From Chamaecyparis obtusa (lineage: Eukaryota > Streptophyta > Pinopsida > Cupressales > Cupressaceae), in contig BSBK01007724.1 in assembly GCA_027943335.1 (NCBI GenBank), positions 728,501 through 792,500 on the forward strand: DNA of 64,000 bases. Direction: 5' to 3'. Positions 10,294 through 23,288 of the stretch are shown piece after piece. Both the position numbers and the translations under genes were made by a program. A model generated the notes under the pieces. It worked only from the letters and a program-made list of their open reading frames with translations. It was not told the DNA's origin and made no database searches. Each line of letters starts with the position of its first letter. The first letter of the stretch is position 1.

Positions 10294-12204
10294 ATTTGCT
10301 ATTTCCCTATTGGAAGTTTCTAAACTCAAATTTGGAAACAACAAACTTGGGTTTGTTGCATCATCAAGATGAGGTAGGCATTGATTTCCTCCATTACTCT
10401 ATATCTAGTTTCAATGGCATTGCTATTACTGTGTTTCACAATGCACCCGCATTCACTGCATTTTACTCTTCCTTTGAAAAGTTGAGGGCACAACATCTCT
10501 ATTATAACATTTCACTGGTTTATTTTCTTTTAAGAGAACTCTTATAGATTTTGAGGGTATGGTGCTTCTGTAGCCATATGTATTCAACTCCTCAATTTTT
10601 AGAAGACACCATGCTCATACATGACGGTTGTTTTTTTTCTATTGTATAATGCACATGAATAATGGCACTGGCTAAGTCACTCTATATTTGATATCACTGC
10701 TACTTGTGTATTCAGTGCCAGTGAGTGGTGGCCCTCAAAAATCTAGGGCATCATCACATTTATCACCTCCTAAATGTGCAGGTCTGCAGGCTAAGACATT
10801 GTGTTTGTTGATCTTGTGGTAATAGTATTGTTGTATTTTGATGCACTGGCATGCTTGAATCAACTACATCTTAAGGGTGCTGTGTGTATGCACTTACTTG
10901 CATGAGCTCAAGACCCCCATGTTACCCTAATGACACCACTAAAAAACTAGGGCATGGGTTTTACATTTTAATCTTCTACATCCTCAAGGCACTGCATATG
11001 CATTTGATTCATTTCCTGTTGTATTTTGAACTTTCATGGGGCCCATGATTTGGGATTTCCTTTTGGTACATTGACATGTGCTGTATATACTCATTGTATT
11101 TGGAATAGAAATCACTGTATGAAGGGAATGTGATCCACTATCCTACTAAAATTCTGTGAGTTTCCATGCATTTGAGAATGCTATTTGCTGGCATGAAACC
11201 CATCTTATTCACTATTATTTCCAAGGGGTATTGTGATGCCCATTGTCTTGTTGTTCATGCATAGGCCCGTGAACTCGTCGCTTCACTATTGTGTTGATGT
11301 TACTACTAGTGCTAGCCCGTGAGCTTGTGGTATCAGGGATTAATGCTTATTCACTAGTTTTGAAATGAATAGCACCGGTCTCTATGTTGTTTCCACACTT
11401 GTTGTTTTACTGGGCCATATCTTTTGAATTTGGTGTTGCTAATCTTGTTCATTTTTTGTACCATTGATCTAATGTGATGTGATTAACGTTTGTGCTTATA
11501 CACTTGTGCCCTGTTTATGTGGCTTGCAAACCTTAGACATATGCGACAATCTTGAATAAATGATAACCCATGGTTGGGGTATTAACACACTGCCCGCGGG
11601 TCAGTAGCCATCTACTATGTCATGTTACTTATTGCTTTGATGGCACCATGATCATCATTCTCCAATGTTTACTATTTTATAGTTAATGGGGCACCGTGAT
11701 CCACTTTGCCTTGATAAACCATAAGCTACTTCTCATATTATTGCTATACCCTACCATTCAAGCTTAAGGCCAAACCGAATGTGTGACTTTTGATTAGCAA
11801 TGGATCTATCTACCTAGCATAGATGCTACATGAAATATCAATGTTGATTTTATGCTGATGTACTGGCATTATATACTTGATTTTTTACATGGTACCATCA
11901 TTAGTTACTATGCTATGCTATATCTTATTGCTCCTCTATTTGATGGCACCAAGTAAACAATATTTCAATCCATATTTTGTGCATGCTATTTCAGTGATGT
12001 GTGACCCATTTGATGACACATTGTCTAATTAGAATCATGCCCTACTATTTATGTATGGATATTCATTACCTTACTGCTCTGCCACTGCAAACTATGTACC
12101 TCTATGCTTGCCATGCACCATCCTAACACCACTTTTTGAGAATCTTGGTGCCCTGATTCATTGTACAGTATTAAAAACATGAAATCTTTCTACTGACTTA
12201 GGTG
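10294..12204 (-). mobile_element. Probable distal 3' region of gypsy copy 2
   Basis: This 1.9 kb has no recognised gene. Its base composition and style match the neighbouring 12205-13544. If LTR G1 also serves as the 3' LTR of copy 2, this is the rest of that element's 3' region, which copy 1 lost when element X inserted. A weak purine run beside the LTR on the minus strand (AATAGGGAAATAGCAAA) could be the polypurine tract. The alternative is unrelated spacer between two separate insertions. The frame at 10296-10547 has no known match. Confidence 0.35.
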
Positions 12205-13544
12205 CTTATGTGCTCTGAATGATCAAGCCCATGGGCTAAATAAGTTATTGTATTTGATTTCTTACTTGGTGTCCTATTTGGTTTATCATATCATGCTACA
12301 ATATACAAAATCTCTATTTTGCACTTTGATGCCAATATTTGATTGATCATGTCATGCTACAATACACATATTTGGTATGCCCATGCCATAATATCAATTC
12401 ATTGAATGCATCCTTAGAGCATATTATGTTGTGGTGTGCCCCTTTCTGTGACACGTAGGACTGTACTCTTATTCCTCTACTATTTGCACCTCATGCTTTT
12501 CTTTACTTCCAAGATTTTGCTTTTCATGACTGTCATTGATGCTGCATCATCTGGATGTTGCTTTGTTCTTGCAATGGGTGCTCTTGGCCCTTGATGTGAT
12601 CATTGATAGAAAACTTGAAGTTTTTCTATCATGATCCACATCAAGGGCCTAGGTCATTCATGGGATTTTTTGGATCAACCTCCCCTATATCTGCACATGA
12701 AACAAATATGTTAGTGAAAACATGGTGCCTCTTTGTTTTTGGAGCCTTGATACACATGCTCTGAGCACATCCTTTGTCAGAGGTGCATGGTTGAGTGTAT
12801 ATATGCATTTTATAGATATTGTGATACCAGTCATTGCATAGATCCATTGGATCTAACCCATATCCCTTCTTCTCTTCTTGTAGGTTTTGCATCTTAGGAG
12901 CTCTCTAGACAGGACCGGATCCAGAAACCACTACCAGGCAATGTCTGGTACCCTAGTATTTAATAATTTTCTTTATGTATATGTATACTTATTCATTCAA
13001 TTCTGGTAATAGCTATGCTCATGACCTGTGTGAGCTCAGATAGACATTTCTCCTTTTAGTTCTTTCCCATTTGTATAGTATACATACATGCATGTGTAGC
13101 TTTAGATGCAGTTCATTTCCTTTTACTTTCATGTACTCTTCAAAATGAAATGAACACAAACTTTAAATAAGATCACCTAATAACACAAAGTAGGGTATTG
13201 TAGCATCATCTAGTAATTAGGTTTCCAATCTAAGAATGACTAAAAATATGGCAACATTCTGGTGACCTCTTTGGAGTTCTTTCCTACTAAGCATCCCGAC
13301 CAACTGCCTTAAAGATCCATTGGGCATAGAGTCATATAAGCCTCAAAATGAAATTAGTTCTTTTGGAAAACCAATCCTTCTTGCTGTCAAAATTGCTAAC
13401 TGCTAGAGATAACTTCTCTGGCTTATTACTACTCACACCAAACTGAAAGCAACTAAAAATTTAAAACAAACTTGTGCCAGACACTTAGGGAACATAGAAT
13501 ACTGGAAACCTCTAACCTACTAGTGTATAGGAGTAGAAAAGACC
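12205..13544 (-). mobile_element. Gypsy copy 2, proximal 3' region
   Basis: This is the counterpart of 1553-2901 behind the integrase stop. It includes the same internal duplication of the TTTATCATATCATGCTACAA block (about 12283 and 12345) and the same small minus-strand frame (12641-12892). No known domain was found. Confidence 0.6.
12641..12892 (-). other. Small conserved reading frame of unknown meaning, gypsy 3' region copy 2
   Basis: This 83-residue frame is the longer partner of the one at 1989-2195. It starts MQNLQEEKKGYGLDP and continues into the shared Cys/His-rich part. The ATG replaces an ATC in copy 1, and just upstream an in-frame TAG is found. No domain was recognised. Confidence 0.25.
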
Positions 13545-14700
13545 TTAGTAACAAGCTTTGAGGTGGATCCCATTCACTGGAATGGGTAGCTCCTCTCCAT
13601 GCATACTAGCCAGTTGAAAAGCATTATGGGCTTTGCATCCAATCACCATGAAAGGCCCACTCCATATGGCATCAAATTTAGTATGGCTCCCTGGTTTGTA
13701 ATTTTCTTCATCCCACCTGAGGACAAGGTCTCCCTCTTTGAAAACCCTGGGTGTGGCTTTCTTATCAAAGCTCTTTTTCATCTAAGCATGATGATCTTCT
13801 AGGTTCTCCAGTGCTAGTTTTCTTGTTTCTTCGAGCTCAACTAGTTCAAAAAGCCTCACTTGCATAGTAGCTTCTTCCATAAGATCAATTTCCTTGATTA
13901 AACTCAAAGTAGGCAACTCAGTAGACAAAGGAATCCTAGCTTCTTTTCCATATACAAGTGTATAGGGTGAGTTACCTATAGACCTCTTAGGTGTTATTTT
14001 GTCTACCCATAGGGCCAACTTTAACTTGCTGTGCCAATCTCTCTGGTTTCCTTCTATAGTCTTTTTGATGATTCTCAACAAGTTCTTGTTTGTTGATTCT
14101 GTGTGGCCATTACCCTAGGAGTAATAGTTAGAAGAGGTACTCAGGAAGATATTATGCTTGAGTGCCCATTCTGAGATTTTAGTTCATAGGAATGTCATAG
14201 CATTGTCTGAAATGATAGAATCTGGAGTACCAAATCTAGACACAATGTCTTGATAGAAGTTTAGGATAGAGGTTTCATTTGCTTCCTTCAATGCTACAAC
14301 CTTTGATCATTTGGTAAAATAGTCTGTAGCAGCAAGTATCCATTTGTGTCTAGCACTAGATGGGGGGTTGATAGGTCCAATAAAATCCAATCCCCATTTT
14401 GAGAAAGGCTTCTCTACCTTGATGGGATGTAGAGGGAGGGCTGCTAACTTTTGTTTTCCAATAACTAGAGCATAGTTCTTGCATCTCCTTACCCAATCAA
14501 ATGCATCTTTGCATAGGTTAGGCCAATAGTACCTAGCTCTCATCACATTCAGAGCAGTGATTCTAGTTGCAAAGTGTCCTCCAAAACCTCCATCATGAAA
14601 TTCCTCTAGTATTTTATCCACTTGGCAAGTTTCAACACATCTTAACAAGAAACCACTATGATCTCTTCTATACAAAACATCATCAATAATGATAAATGGA
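13545..14700 (-). pseudogene. Gypsy copy 2 integrase (broken)
   Basis: The frames give the zinc-binding part (HDGGFGGH; the second Cys of CKNC is Tyr here), LDFIGP with the first catalytic Asp, SIISDNAMTFL with the second, and GHVEST with the Glu. The C-terminus (KEGDLVLRW, WSGPFMVIG, ending KACY) is complete down to a TAA at 13545. Stops include a TAG after AMTFL and the TAG before GNGHVEST shared with copy 1. The catalytic triad survives here, unlike in copy 1. Confidence 0.85.
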
Positions 14701-14843
14701 ATAGCTTAGACTCTAAAGTACCTTCTTTTACTCCTTTCAATGCCTTGAGGGCACTAACCAATTGAGAGATAATGTTTCATCTCTATTGTCTAGCTTGTAC
14801 TCTGCTCTCCATGTTGGTTCATCCAAACAACTTCCTCCTTTTT

Positions 14844-15395
14844 CTAGTTAGGGTCTGCTCTTCCTTCATTGAGCTGCTCACACAGCCCCTTTCCTCTAAT
14901 CAACTTGGTTACTTTAATCTGAATGTCATACTCCATGACTTTGGTGACCCAACCAGCCCTCTTATGGCTCAGGTCTTTGTTCAGGAGGAAATATTTTATG
15001 CAAGGGTGGGCAACCATTAGGTGCACTTTTTTATTGGACAACAAGTGCCTAAACTTTTTTAAACTCCTCACAATTGCTAGGACATACTTTTCTACAGGAG
15101 TATAATTAAGTTCATAACCATCTAGACCCTGACTATAAAAAGCTACTAGTTGTTCTTGCTTCTCAACATTCTACTAAACTAACTTAGTAGAGATACTATT
15201 AGTGTCCCCAAAATCATATAGGATAAAATCTTTAGAAAAGTCAGGGTTTACCAGAGTAGGAGTGGAGGCAATTGCTTCCCTAACTTCTTCAAAACACCTT
15301 TTCCCTTCATTTGTCCAATGAAAGGTTGCATTATTCTTCAACATCTGGGTCATAGGCTTAAGTAGTGCTACAACATTTGGAATGAACCTTCTCAA
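14844..15395 (-). pseudogene. Gypsy copy 2 connection and ordinary RNase H (catalytic residues lost)
   Basis: It matches 4232-4700. The blocks FHWTNEGKRCFEEV, LYDFGDTNS and VAHPCIKYFLL show the same absence of the TDH motif as copy 1. A stop near 15174 divides it. Shared loss in both copies implies that their common source already lacked a normal active site in this domain. Confidence 0.8.
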
Positions 15396-15596
15396 GAAGT
15401 TGATTCTTCCAAGGAAACTCTACAGTCCTTTCTTGTGAGCTGGCAGAGGTAGTGCCATGATGGCCTTTATCCTTTTAGGATCAATGGTTGTCCTTTTCTT
15501 AGAAACAATGTGCCCTAGTAATCTACCTTCATGGATAGCAAAAATGCATTTCTTAGTATTTAATGAAACTCCAAACTCTTTGCATCTTTCAAAGAT

Positions 15597-16298
15597 CTAT
15601 CTTAGATGGACCAGGTGATCATTAGTGTCTTTTGAAAAGATAATTATATCATCCAAATAAACTAGAACAAACTTGTTCATTAAACCAGAAAATGCCATCT
15701 CCATGGCTTTTTGAAATGTAGCACCAGTGTTAGATAGCCCAAAAGGCATCTTCCTATATGCCATGGTGCCCCATTTGGTGGTGAATGCTATTTTATATTG
15801 ATCTTCCTCTTTAACCAAGACCTAGTTATAACTAGAAAAGCCATCTAACAAAGAAAATTTGTCAGACCCTGAGACATATTGTAAAATTTGTTCCATGGAT
15901 GGAAATGGGTGATGATCTATGAGTGAGGCTCTGTTAAGGTCTCTAAAATCCACACACAACTGAATTTCACCATTCTTCTTCCTAATTGGTACTAGATTGG
16001 AAACCCAAGAGGTGTGTTTAATGGGAAAAATAAAATTGACCTCAATCATTTTCCTCAACTCTGTTTTCATCAAGACTTCTAGTTTAGGATTGATGGGCCT
16101 CTATTTCTACCTTACGAGTTTTGCATGGGGTTCTAGCTGAATGGTGTGCTGGGATAAGTGAGGATCAAATCCTTTTAGATTACAGTACTCCATTTGCAAA
16201 ACATCACTAAATTCTTGATATGATGAAAAAAAGGCTTGCTTGTCTGGCTGAGTGCATACCTTTCCTACCTTGAGGGATTTGTCTTTGAGAATCTCCAC
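15597..16298 (-). pseudogene. Gypsy copy 2 reverse transcriptase with leader segment
   Basis: The segment begins with the pre-RT block typical of Tat-like elements (EFSDVLQMEYCNLKGFDPHL), then VPIRKKNGEIQLCVDFRDLN, SLLDGFSSYN, MAYRKMPFGLSNTGATFQ and the intact active site YLDDIIIF. An in-frame TAG stands after SSYN, where copy 1 has an Arg codon. Another stop follows the leader. The active-site residues are kept, but no long frame remains. Confidence 0.9.
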
Positions 16299-16629
16299 AG
16301 ACTAGTAGTGTTCTTCTTTGACTATTATACTAGTCTTGTCTCCTTTGAGATGATCATTAGAGTTAAAAATGGACTCAAGGGTGACCAATCCCTTAGGTAG
16401 CTTGTTACTTTTCAACTGGAGCATATGGTCATTATACTGGTGAGCATGTTTGTTCTAGTTAACCTTAGATTATTCAGCTTCTTCTATCAAAAAGTTAAAA
16501 ATCTATTCATCATTTTCAAAAACTTTCCATCTCACCTGCTTGTCTGGTATGGATGGTCTTACCAGAACCTTTACATGCTTCAAGTTAGTACTTGTGATCT
16601 CGTTTGGGATATCATACTCTCCTTCCATG

Positions 16630-16999
16630 GGAGCTAGATTGTCTACCTATTTGTTATGATTCCTTGGGACAACAACTAGATTAAAAGCACATAAATCTTC
16701 TATTAAATCCCAAACTCTATGCTTATACATCTTAAGTGTATCATTTTTTGTGAGGTTAGTGCCATGAATTTGATTGACCACTAACTCACTATCACTTATA
16801 ACTTTTAAGCATTTGATTCTTATTTGTATAGCCCATTCTAAGCCATGAATCAAAGCTTCATACTCTGTTGTGTTGTTAGTACAGCTAAAGGAAAAATGAA
16901 CTGCAGAGTATTACCTTTTCTTTTTGGAAGAAATTAGGACAGCTCCTCCTCTTCAACCAACTTTTCTTTTAGCACCATCAAAAAAGAACTGCCACAAAT
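16630..16999 (-). pseudogene. Additional RNase H placed before the RT, gypsy copy 2
   Basis: Read through three stops the minus strand gives WQFFFDGAKRKVG, TNNTTEYEALIHGLEWA, KVISDSELVVNQIHG and VDNLAPM. It aligns with 5903-6276 at nearly every position, and the acidic residues are present. The position upstream of the RT in both copies shows that the order is ancestral to the family and is not a local rearrangement. Confidence 0.8.
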
Positions 17000-17329
17000 C
17001 ATCACTCTGATTTCCAGAATGCTTATCTTCCTTCTTCGTCAAATCTAGAATCACAACACCTTCTTCATGAATGATATACATTCCAATACCAAAAATCTCC
17101 ATGTTTCTAAAAGGCTTATCCTCCAAATCTCTTTTAGCCCACTAATCTAGGACAATATCAAGAATCTTTCCAATAGTGGTTTCAGGTTGAGAATGACTTG
17201 GGTCTTGTTCATGAACCATCAAATTGGCATTTATAGGGCTTGGGGTATAAGGTTTAGCATGGCTTTTTGCAAAATCCTCAGACTTGATTCTAACTGTAGT
17301 CCTGTACCTAGTTCTGAAGTATAGATGAG

Positions 17330-17660
17330 ACTAATCAGTTGAGAGGTATCCCCCTAACCTAGCTGTGAACTCTCTGCTTAGACAAATAGAAAAATGAGGA
17401 AGTAGATCTATGACATAAACATCCTGGGGAATGGAAAAATTAGGACATTAATGTAGAGTGAGGCTCAGGTCTTTAATGACTCCCAAGGTACTAATTGATG
17501 ACCCATCCAACTTAACAACATGCCTGTTTATTAGTTCATAAGACAATACTAGGAGATCTGCTAATTGTTTAGAAACCACACAACTAATTGCTCCTGAGTC
17601 TATCATACAATTATGAACCAAAAAGTCTCTAACAATAAGAGTTACATAGAGAGGAGGAGG
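17330..17660 (-). pseudogene. Gypsy copy 2 aspartic protease (broken)
   Basis: The active-site motif DSGA is intact at 17589-17600 (preceded by VHNCMI). Downstream the LDGSS/STLG and PQDVYVIDL blocks match copy 1. Several stops remove any long frame. Confidence 0.7.
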
Positions 17661-17666
17661 TTTAAC

Positions 17667-19517
17667 CTATGGGGAAACAATGGGCTGCAAGCTGGCTTCT
17701 TCGATTTGCTGCTCCTTTTGAGGTGTTTCAGCCACTAGGACTCTAGATTGTTCTGAAATAGCTTCTTGATTTGATGAAATCTTAGCCAACTTGCTAAGTA
17801 GTAGATCCTTTTGTCTAGGGATTTCTAGGGTGTCCATTAAAGGTACATTGAAAGAGGTCTTCTTCATCAGCTCCACAATATTAAAAGATCCCAAATTTAC
17901 TTTAGACACTCCTTTTGGTGTAGTAATCTCTGTTTGTGTAGGCACCAACTATGTGGCTGCCTTGACTGGTTCTTTAGCCTCTTTTGACTGGTTTGGGATT
18001 GGAGCTTGAACTGATTTGGGTTGTGGATTCACAATAGGAGCTTGCTGACTAGTAGAGGCCGCTTGTTCAACCTCCAAAGCCTTCTTCTTAGACCTTGTGT
18101 TGGCTGAAATTGGGATATAGTTTGGGTTATCATTTGGTGAAAATTTCACCCCACAAAAGTCTTCTTTCTAAAATTTCACTAGTGCCATCTCAGGAGTCTG
18201 CAACTCATTTGGGGTAACAACTAGACCTTGCTAGATTTCTAGCTCTTGAACTATCTCCTGAGGCATCATCACATTGGTATGCACCATGAGGGCCTGAGCA
18301 TAGCCATTAGACACATCCCTTGGATATGTTTCTGATTGCATGGGCAGCCCCATTGGTATTCTTGCACCATATTATTCTGAGCTACATGAAATAGCTCTCT
18401 AGAAGTACTAGGAGTGTTAGGATTATAAGGCTGGCTGGCCTTTTGGCTATAATTTCTTGCTTGGCCTTGCTGGCCTTGTTGGTATTGTGGCCTGGTCTGC
18501 TGGTAATGATTTTGATAGGGCTGCTAATAAGGCTATTGATAGGATTGTTGGTAAGGTTGGGACTGCTGCTTTTTTAGATTGACCAACTCATTAGTAACAG
18601 TTTGCAAGGCTTTTTTGATCTCATTCAGCTCTTGGGATTGATTTACAACTAGGCTAGCAACTTGTTGAGGAGGAGCTGGGAGATGTGGAATAAATGCTAA
18701 GTATGGAATTGCTTCAAGGATAGGGTGAAGCTTAGGGAAAATAGGCATTAGAGGCCTTGGGGCTATCTTTCCCACTTGGATTAGGCTATTTTTAGCGCTT
18801 ATGGAAAGATCATATGCTATTGGTAAATTAGTCCCTCCCATGGATTGGATCATAATAGAGATATCGTATTTAAGGGCTCTGAGATAGTATAGAAAAGCAT
18901 GCTGGCTTAAAGGTCTAACTATGGCTGGTATTCTATTCCATGTCCTCTGAAATCTAAAGTTAAAATCCATCATGTATTCTTCGAGTGATCTTTTAATAGT
19001 AGTCAAATGCTCAACCAATGAGAGATGATCTGATTTATCTTCAAATTGATTAGTCAAGGCTTGACCCAACCCAACCCAATTAGCTATAGAACCAACCGCT
19101 AAGCCTCTAAACCATTGCAATGCTTTTCCATTAAGGGAAGCTGCCAGCAACCTCACAACCACATTATCCTAGGTTATATTATGAATGGCACAAAGGGATG
19201 CTACATCTCTTATATGCTCAATAGTTTGAGGTCTGATCCTCTCCTATGCAAATAGGAAAGCTTTTAAGAGTTGATATGGGTATGTCATTATGATATTGTA
19301 AATTCAAGGGGCTACCTTGATTAAAGGCTACAAAAGGATGTTGTCTAGCCATTGGAGGATTAAGGGGATCTTGAATTGCTAGTGCTGCTTGCACTGGCTG
19401 AATTTGTAGAGTATTTGCACAGATGGGAGCAGTATTAGGAGTAGGATTTGTATATTTTGATGCACTAGTTTGATCTACTTTAGACCTCTTTTTGACAGAT
19501 GGCAGCTCTGCATACAC
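17667..19517 (-). pseudogene. Gypsy copy 2 gag (broken; core well kept)
   Basis: The longest frame (18533-19162, 209 codons) holds the retrotransposon gag core: GKALQWFRGLAVGSIANW, QFEDKSDHLSLVEHLTTIKR, then RTWNRIPAIVRPLSQHAFLY. It is followed by a Pro-rich stretch and a Gln-rich end (QQSQPYQQSYQ). Upstream frames give the basic N-terminus (ELPSVKKRSKVDQTSASK). The start equivalent to copy 1 would be near 19553. The C-terminal linker leads to the protease. Confidence 0.75.
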
Positions 19518-19687
19518 AAAAGGATTCTTAATCTACCTAGTTGGGATCCCACTCATAAGCTTATATACTGATCTGCATAAAACACCATTAGAGTCACCAA
19601 GTGTGATTTCAAAACACTGTCAATACTCATACCACACAATAACTTCCATAAATCTTTCTAGAAATCTGACTCACTGAGTCTTGAAAG

Positions 19688-19709
19688 TCCCACCAGGCAT
19701 GCCAAAAAC
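19688..19709 (-). promoter_or_regulatory. Candidate primer-binding site, gypsy copy 2
   Basis: The minus strand reads TTTTTGGCATGCCTGGTGGG just after the LTR end. It equals the site in copy 1 except for one base. The tRNA was not identified. Confidence 0.4.
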
Positions 19710-21036
19710 TGTTGTCACTAAGGATTGCACCCAATTTGCTAAGTGTTGAACCCAGCAATCCTGTGAAACATGGGGCTATTCTCAGGTTTTGGGTAACCTA
19801 TTCAAGAATAGAGCTCCGGATTAAGGGCCAAATTCCCTTTGGATCAGTTGAAAACTCACTAATTTTAGGTGGAAAGGGAGAGAGTACATAAAACAAACAA
19901 CTGCATTTGAATGAAATAAGGGTGATCCATCAAATTTGAAAAGATATTTACAACCAAAATAAGTTTACTCCAATAGAAAAAAAAAAATTAACTCACAACT
20001 CAATCCCACTTTCTTAAACTCTTACTGAAACAAGGTACTTGAAATGTAGAAAAAGGAAGAAATCTTCACAATTCTGATATTCTTGATTGTACACAAGCCA
20101 CACTACTGAATTAAGATAAATTCCCAAACACCAACTTGGATTCAACATGCAGATTAAGGATATAAGGACATCACATTAATCCTGCATATGAATTGAAAAG
20201 AAAACCCAGAATTGTAGGGGAACAAGAAAGATCAATTTTATTGCTAAAAAGAAACTAAGTACAATTGTGTCTCTTAGACCTATAACACTCCTATTAGAGA
20301 GAAATAAAATGAAGAGCTAACCTCAATCACCGAAAGTGAGAGGAATAAAAACTAAAAACTAGGAATCTGCATTCAAACTCCACTACCTCCTAAGAATAGA
20401 AAAAGGTCAATAATGGACCCATGAGGCTGCATCATAATTCGAATGCCAGATTCTTGAGTTTTTAGGGGGTGAGGAAAGCGGGGACCTAAAAATAGAGTCA
20501 AGGAAGACTCCCCTATCCACTAAGTCATGCCTATAAATGGTATTCCAACAATGGTTTATAAAAAACACCACTTTTTGATATCTTACAATAAAGAATGAGC
20601 CATGATTTATCATTAAAAACCTATCCCACTATGACACAAAAATGGATTTAATGAGCATCCTAAAATAGTTCTCAACCTAATATTGGAAAAGGGAAAAACA
20701 CATTTTAAGAGCATTTACAATTTTACAAATCCACCTATGCCTAAGGAATGGATTAAAATTCTAAGTCAAACAAATGACTCTCAACCCAATTAAGGGGAAA
20801 GCACATTTGATGACCCATATCGCTAATAAAATTCATCAATACATAGCATCCAACTATAGGATTAAAATCCCACCTAATGATCACCAAAAATCCACCATGC
20901 CTAAGAAACATAGCAAAAGATGGTTAATGAATCTCGACCCTAAAAAGGGGAGAAGGAAAAGAAAATTCAATAGCCATTTTATTCAAAAACCCCTCTGCCA
21001 CTAACATTGTGGACTTTCTCATTTGACATTATGGCA
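19710..21036 (-). repeat. Gypsy LTR G2 (5' LTR of copy 2)
   Basis: It starts TGTTGTCACTAAGG beside the primer site and ends near ATGGCA. It is the partner of 8968-10293, with point changes throughout. The similarity to G1 continues about 28 bp past the proposed end and then stops at about 21064, next to a short direct repeat. Confidence 0.6.
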
Positions 21037-21057
21037 AGTTGCTATTTCGCTACTGGC

Positions 21058-21101
21058 AGTCTCTGAACATTATCCTAACGAGTCTGAACATTATCCTAAT
21101 G
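21058..21101. repeat. Short tandem duplication at the edge of gypsy copy 2
   Basis: TCTGAACATTATCCTAA occurs twice, 22-23 bp apart. It sits exactly where the similarity to gypsy copy 1 ends, so it may mark a repair joint. Confidence 0.5.
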
Positions 21102-21169
21102 AGCATGACAGTAGGTCATCTTGTGCTCAATTCTCCTAACTGAGTGATCCTCCGCTTGAAATCACTAAG

Positions 21170-23265
21170 AAGGGATGCAAGAGGTTGTCTCTTCCACAAC
21201 CATTTCCATAATTTTCTAACCACATTATCAGGTATTTAACTTGCAAAGGAAGATTCTCAAACTTGCATGCCCACCATTTCAAATTGTTTAGCTATTTAAG
21301 ACATAAACTTCAGCTTAATGTTCCTAATTTTCTTTATAATATGATAATCATTAGTCCTAAGGAAACACAAAAGGGTAATGTAAATTCCATAAGACACCAT
21401 GCCCTAATTAAGCTTTTGGTTGAAAAATCCCTTAGGGATGTCTCTCCCATTTCATGGGTGGAATTTGTGTAGCTTAAAAGTTTACAAGCCCAGGTTAACC
21501 CTATTGTTCAACCTCTAGAGAATGTAGTAGAACCAACTGAGCCCATTCCAGAGGGCAGCTACAAAAGAAAAAGAACTAGAAGTGTCCCTAGAAAATAAAC
21601 CTTCTAAGCCTACTCTAGAGACTAATGTACCTACTTCTTCCACAAAGAAAGGTAAATGGAAGTTTGGAGAAGAAAACCCTAGCCTAGCAAGTAAAATTCA
21701 AAACCCTGCAATCCAAGTAAGTAAAAGAAAAAGGTCTAGCCCTATAGTGTCTATTCCTGCAACATCTTCTCCTGCAGCACAAGAGCCAAAAAGATCCCGC
21801 CAAAGGAAAACCATAGTGGCTAAGGAACCAACATTACAAAGAAGCCCTTGCATGTAAGGACATGTGTCTTTGCCTTCCCTTGGAAACCCAACTGAGCCAG
21901 CATGAAAACCTGTGCCAAAAACCTCTATTGAATATGTTCCTGATGACTCAATGAAAAGGATAGAAGTGTCCTCATCTCCAAAGAATATGGAGGAATCTCA
22001 AAATTTGCAAGAACCTAACAATAGCATGTCGCATAATGACCAGGGAATGCCTGAGAAAGGTCCTGATGTAACACATGAGAGTATTCTTGTGAATGTTCAA
22101 ACAAATCCTTTGCAACACCCTGTGTATTCTAATGTGTTTTTTATGCCCTACAAAACCACTTGGTTTACAAAGTATTTTCAGAAGGCTACGAAAGAGAAGA
22201 AGGAAGCTCAATTACAAGAATTTCCCTCACCTACTATTCAGTCTGTGCTTTTTAATCTCTACAATCAATTTTTCTTTCAAAAGACTTGGTGGAAACATGA
22301 AAGAGATTAAATGCAGAAAGAAATATTTGATAAGGATGAGGAAATTTAAGCTCTTAAGGAGAAAAGGAAGAAACAAAAATAATAGATGGAAAAAGCCCTA
22401 AAACTAGCTGATTAGGTCATAGCTTGCCAACCTCCACCAAGGGTATATACTATTTGTCTAAAAGACCAATTTCTTTTGTTCCAACTTATGATGACAATGA
22501 AAGATATTGATTGTGAATTCAAGTCAGCTTAGGATTTTTATGGAATATATCAAACTCTACCCTCATGGCAGCATAATTTATTGTGTGAGCTATATTTGCA
22601 TAATTTCATCATCCCACATGAAACATAGTGGAATCCTTTACTTTATGTAGGGGATATTCATTTGAGGGCATTAATGTCTTGGATGCATAATGAGGGAAAC
22701 TATGATAGGTAGTTAAATATTTACATGGATCTTGAGAAATTTGAACCCCTACCATTAAGGGTTGAATCACATAAGCTTGATGTTCTGTTGAGGGATTGGC
22801 TAAATTTGACCTATGGGAGCCGAAAGCCTAAAGTTAGGGAGAAAGTATTTGCATTAAGAGACAAGGTTTATAGAGAATACCAAGTTCTACCTTACTTTTC
22901 ATACCAAAGAGGTCTTGTAGGCATTAGAGGCTAGTGGAACCGATTGCTAGAAGCCTTCAAGAAAATAGAGCCACACATCCCAATCAATTTTGAAGCAGCA
23001 ACACACAGAGAAATCAAGTATATGAAATTGGGAAGATAGGTCAGAAGGGAATTATGGATGCCTCTATCTTTTCAATGACCTACACTTTTGTGGCCCCTTT
23101 ATGACATCAATGTTTCTAGGTTGGATAATTTGCAGGAGGAGCACTGTGGAGATTACCTGGAAAGAACAAGGGGATTTTACTACAATTTCAGAAGTGGAAA
23201 GAAGGGGAAGACTACTATCAGTGACTTTAGGTCTATAGCCAAGAAATGCAATGCTTGAGGACAAG
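21170..23265 (+). pseudogene. Decayed plus-strand retroelement ORF of unknown type
   Basis: Several frames on the plus strand join into one decayed protein. The first part (YLTCKGRFSNLHAHHFKLF, then HHALIKLLVEKSLRD) loosely recalls the plant transposon-associated ORFs of Tat-type elements; this is recollection, not a search. A basic, Ser/Pro-rich middle (KRKRTRSVPRK, KKGKWKFGEE, KRSRQRK) looks like nuclear-localisation sequence. The end holds DLEKFEPLPLRVESHKLDVL and KKGKTTISDFRSIAKKCNA. Stops: after ISWVEFV (TAG), after SVPRK (TAA), and at least four more. A purine tract and an LTR start follow, so it was the last ORF of an LTR element. Confidence 0.45.
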
Positions 23266-23277
23266 CATTATGATCAG

Positions 23278-23288
23278 TAGGGGGCAGA
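23278..23288 (+). promoter_or_regulatory. Polypurine tract before a plus-strand LTR
   Basis: TAGGGGGCAGA lies between the end of the decayed ORF and an LTR-like TGATGAGAC. The preceding sequence (GAGGACAAGCATT) resembles the region before the purine tract of Tat and Athila elements as I recall them. Confidence 0.4.

Noticed and set aside
11328..11340. TGGTATCAGGGAT as a possible tRNA-iMet primer site
   Set aside because: Only the first nine bases match, and no LTR end lies beside it.
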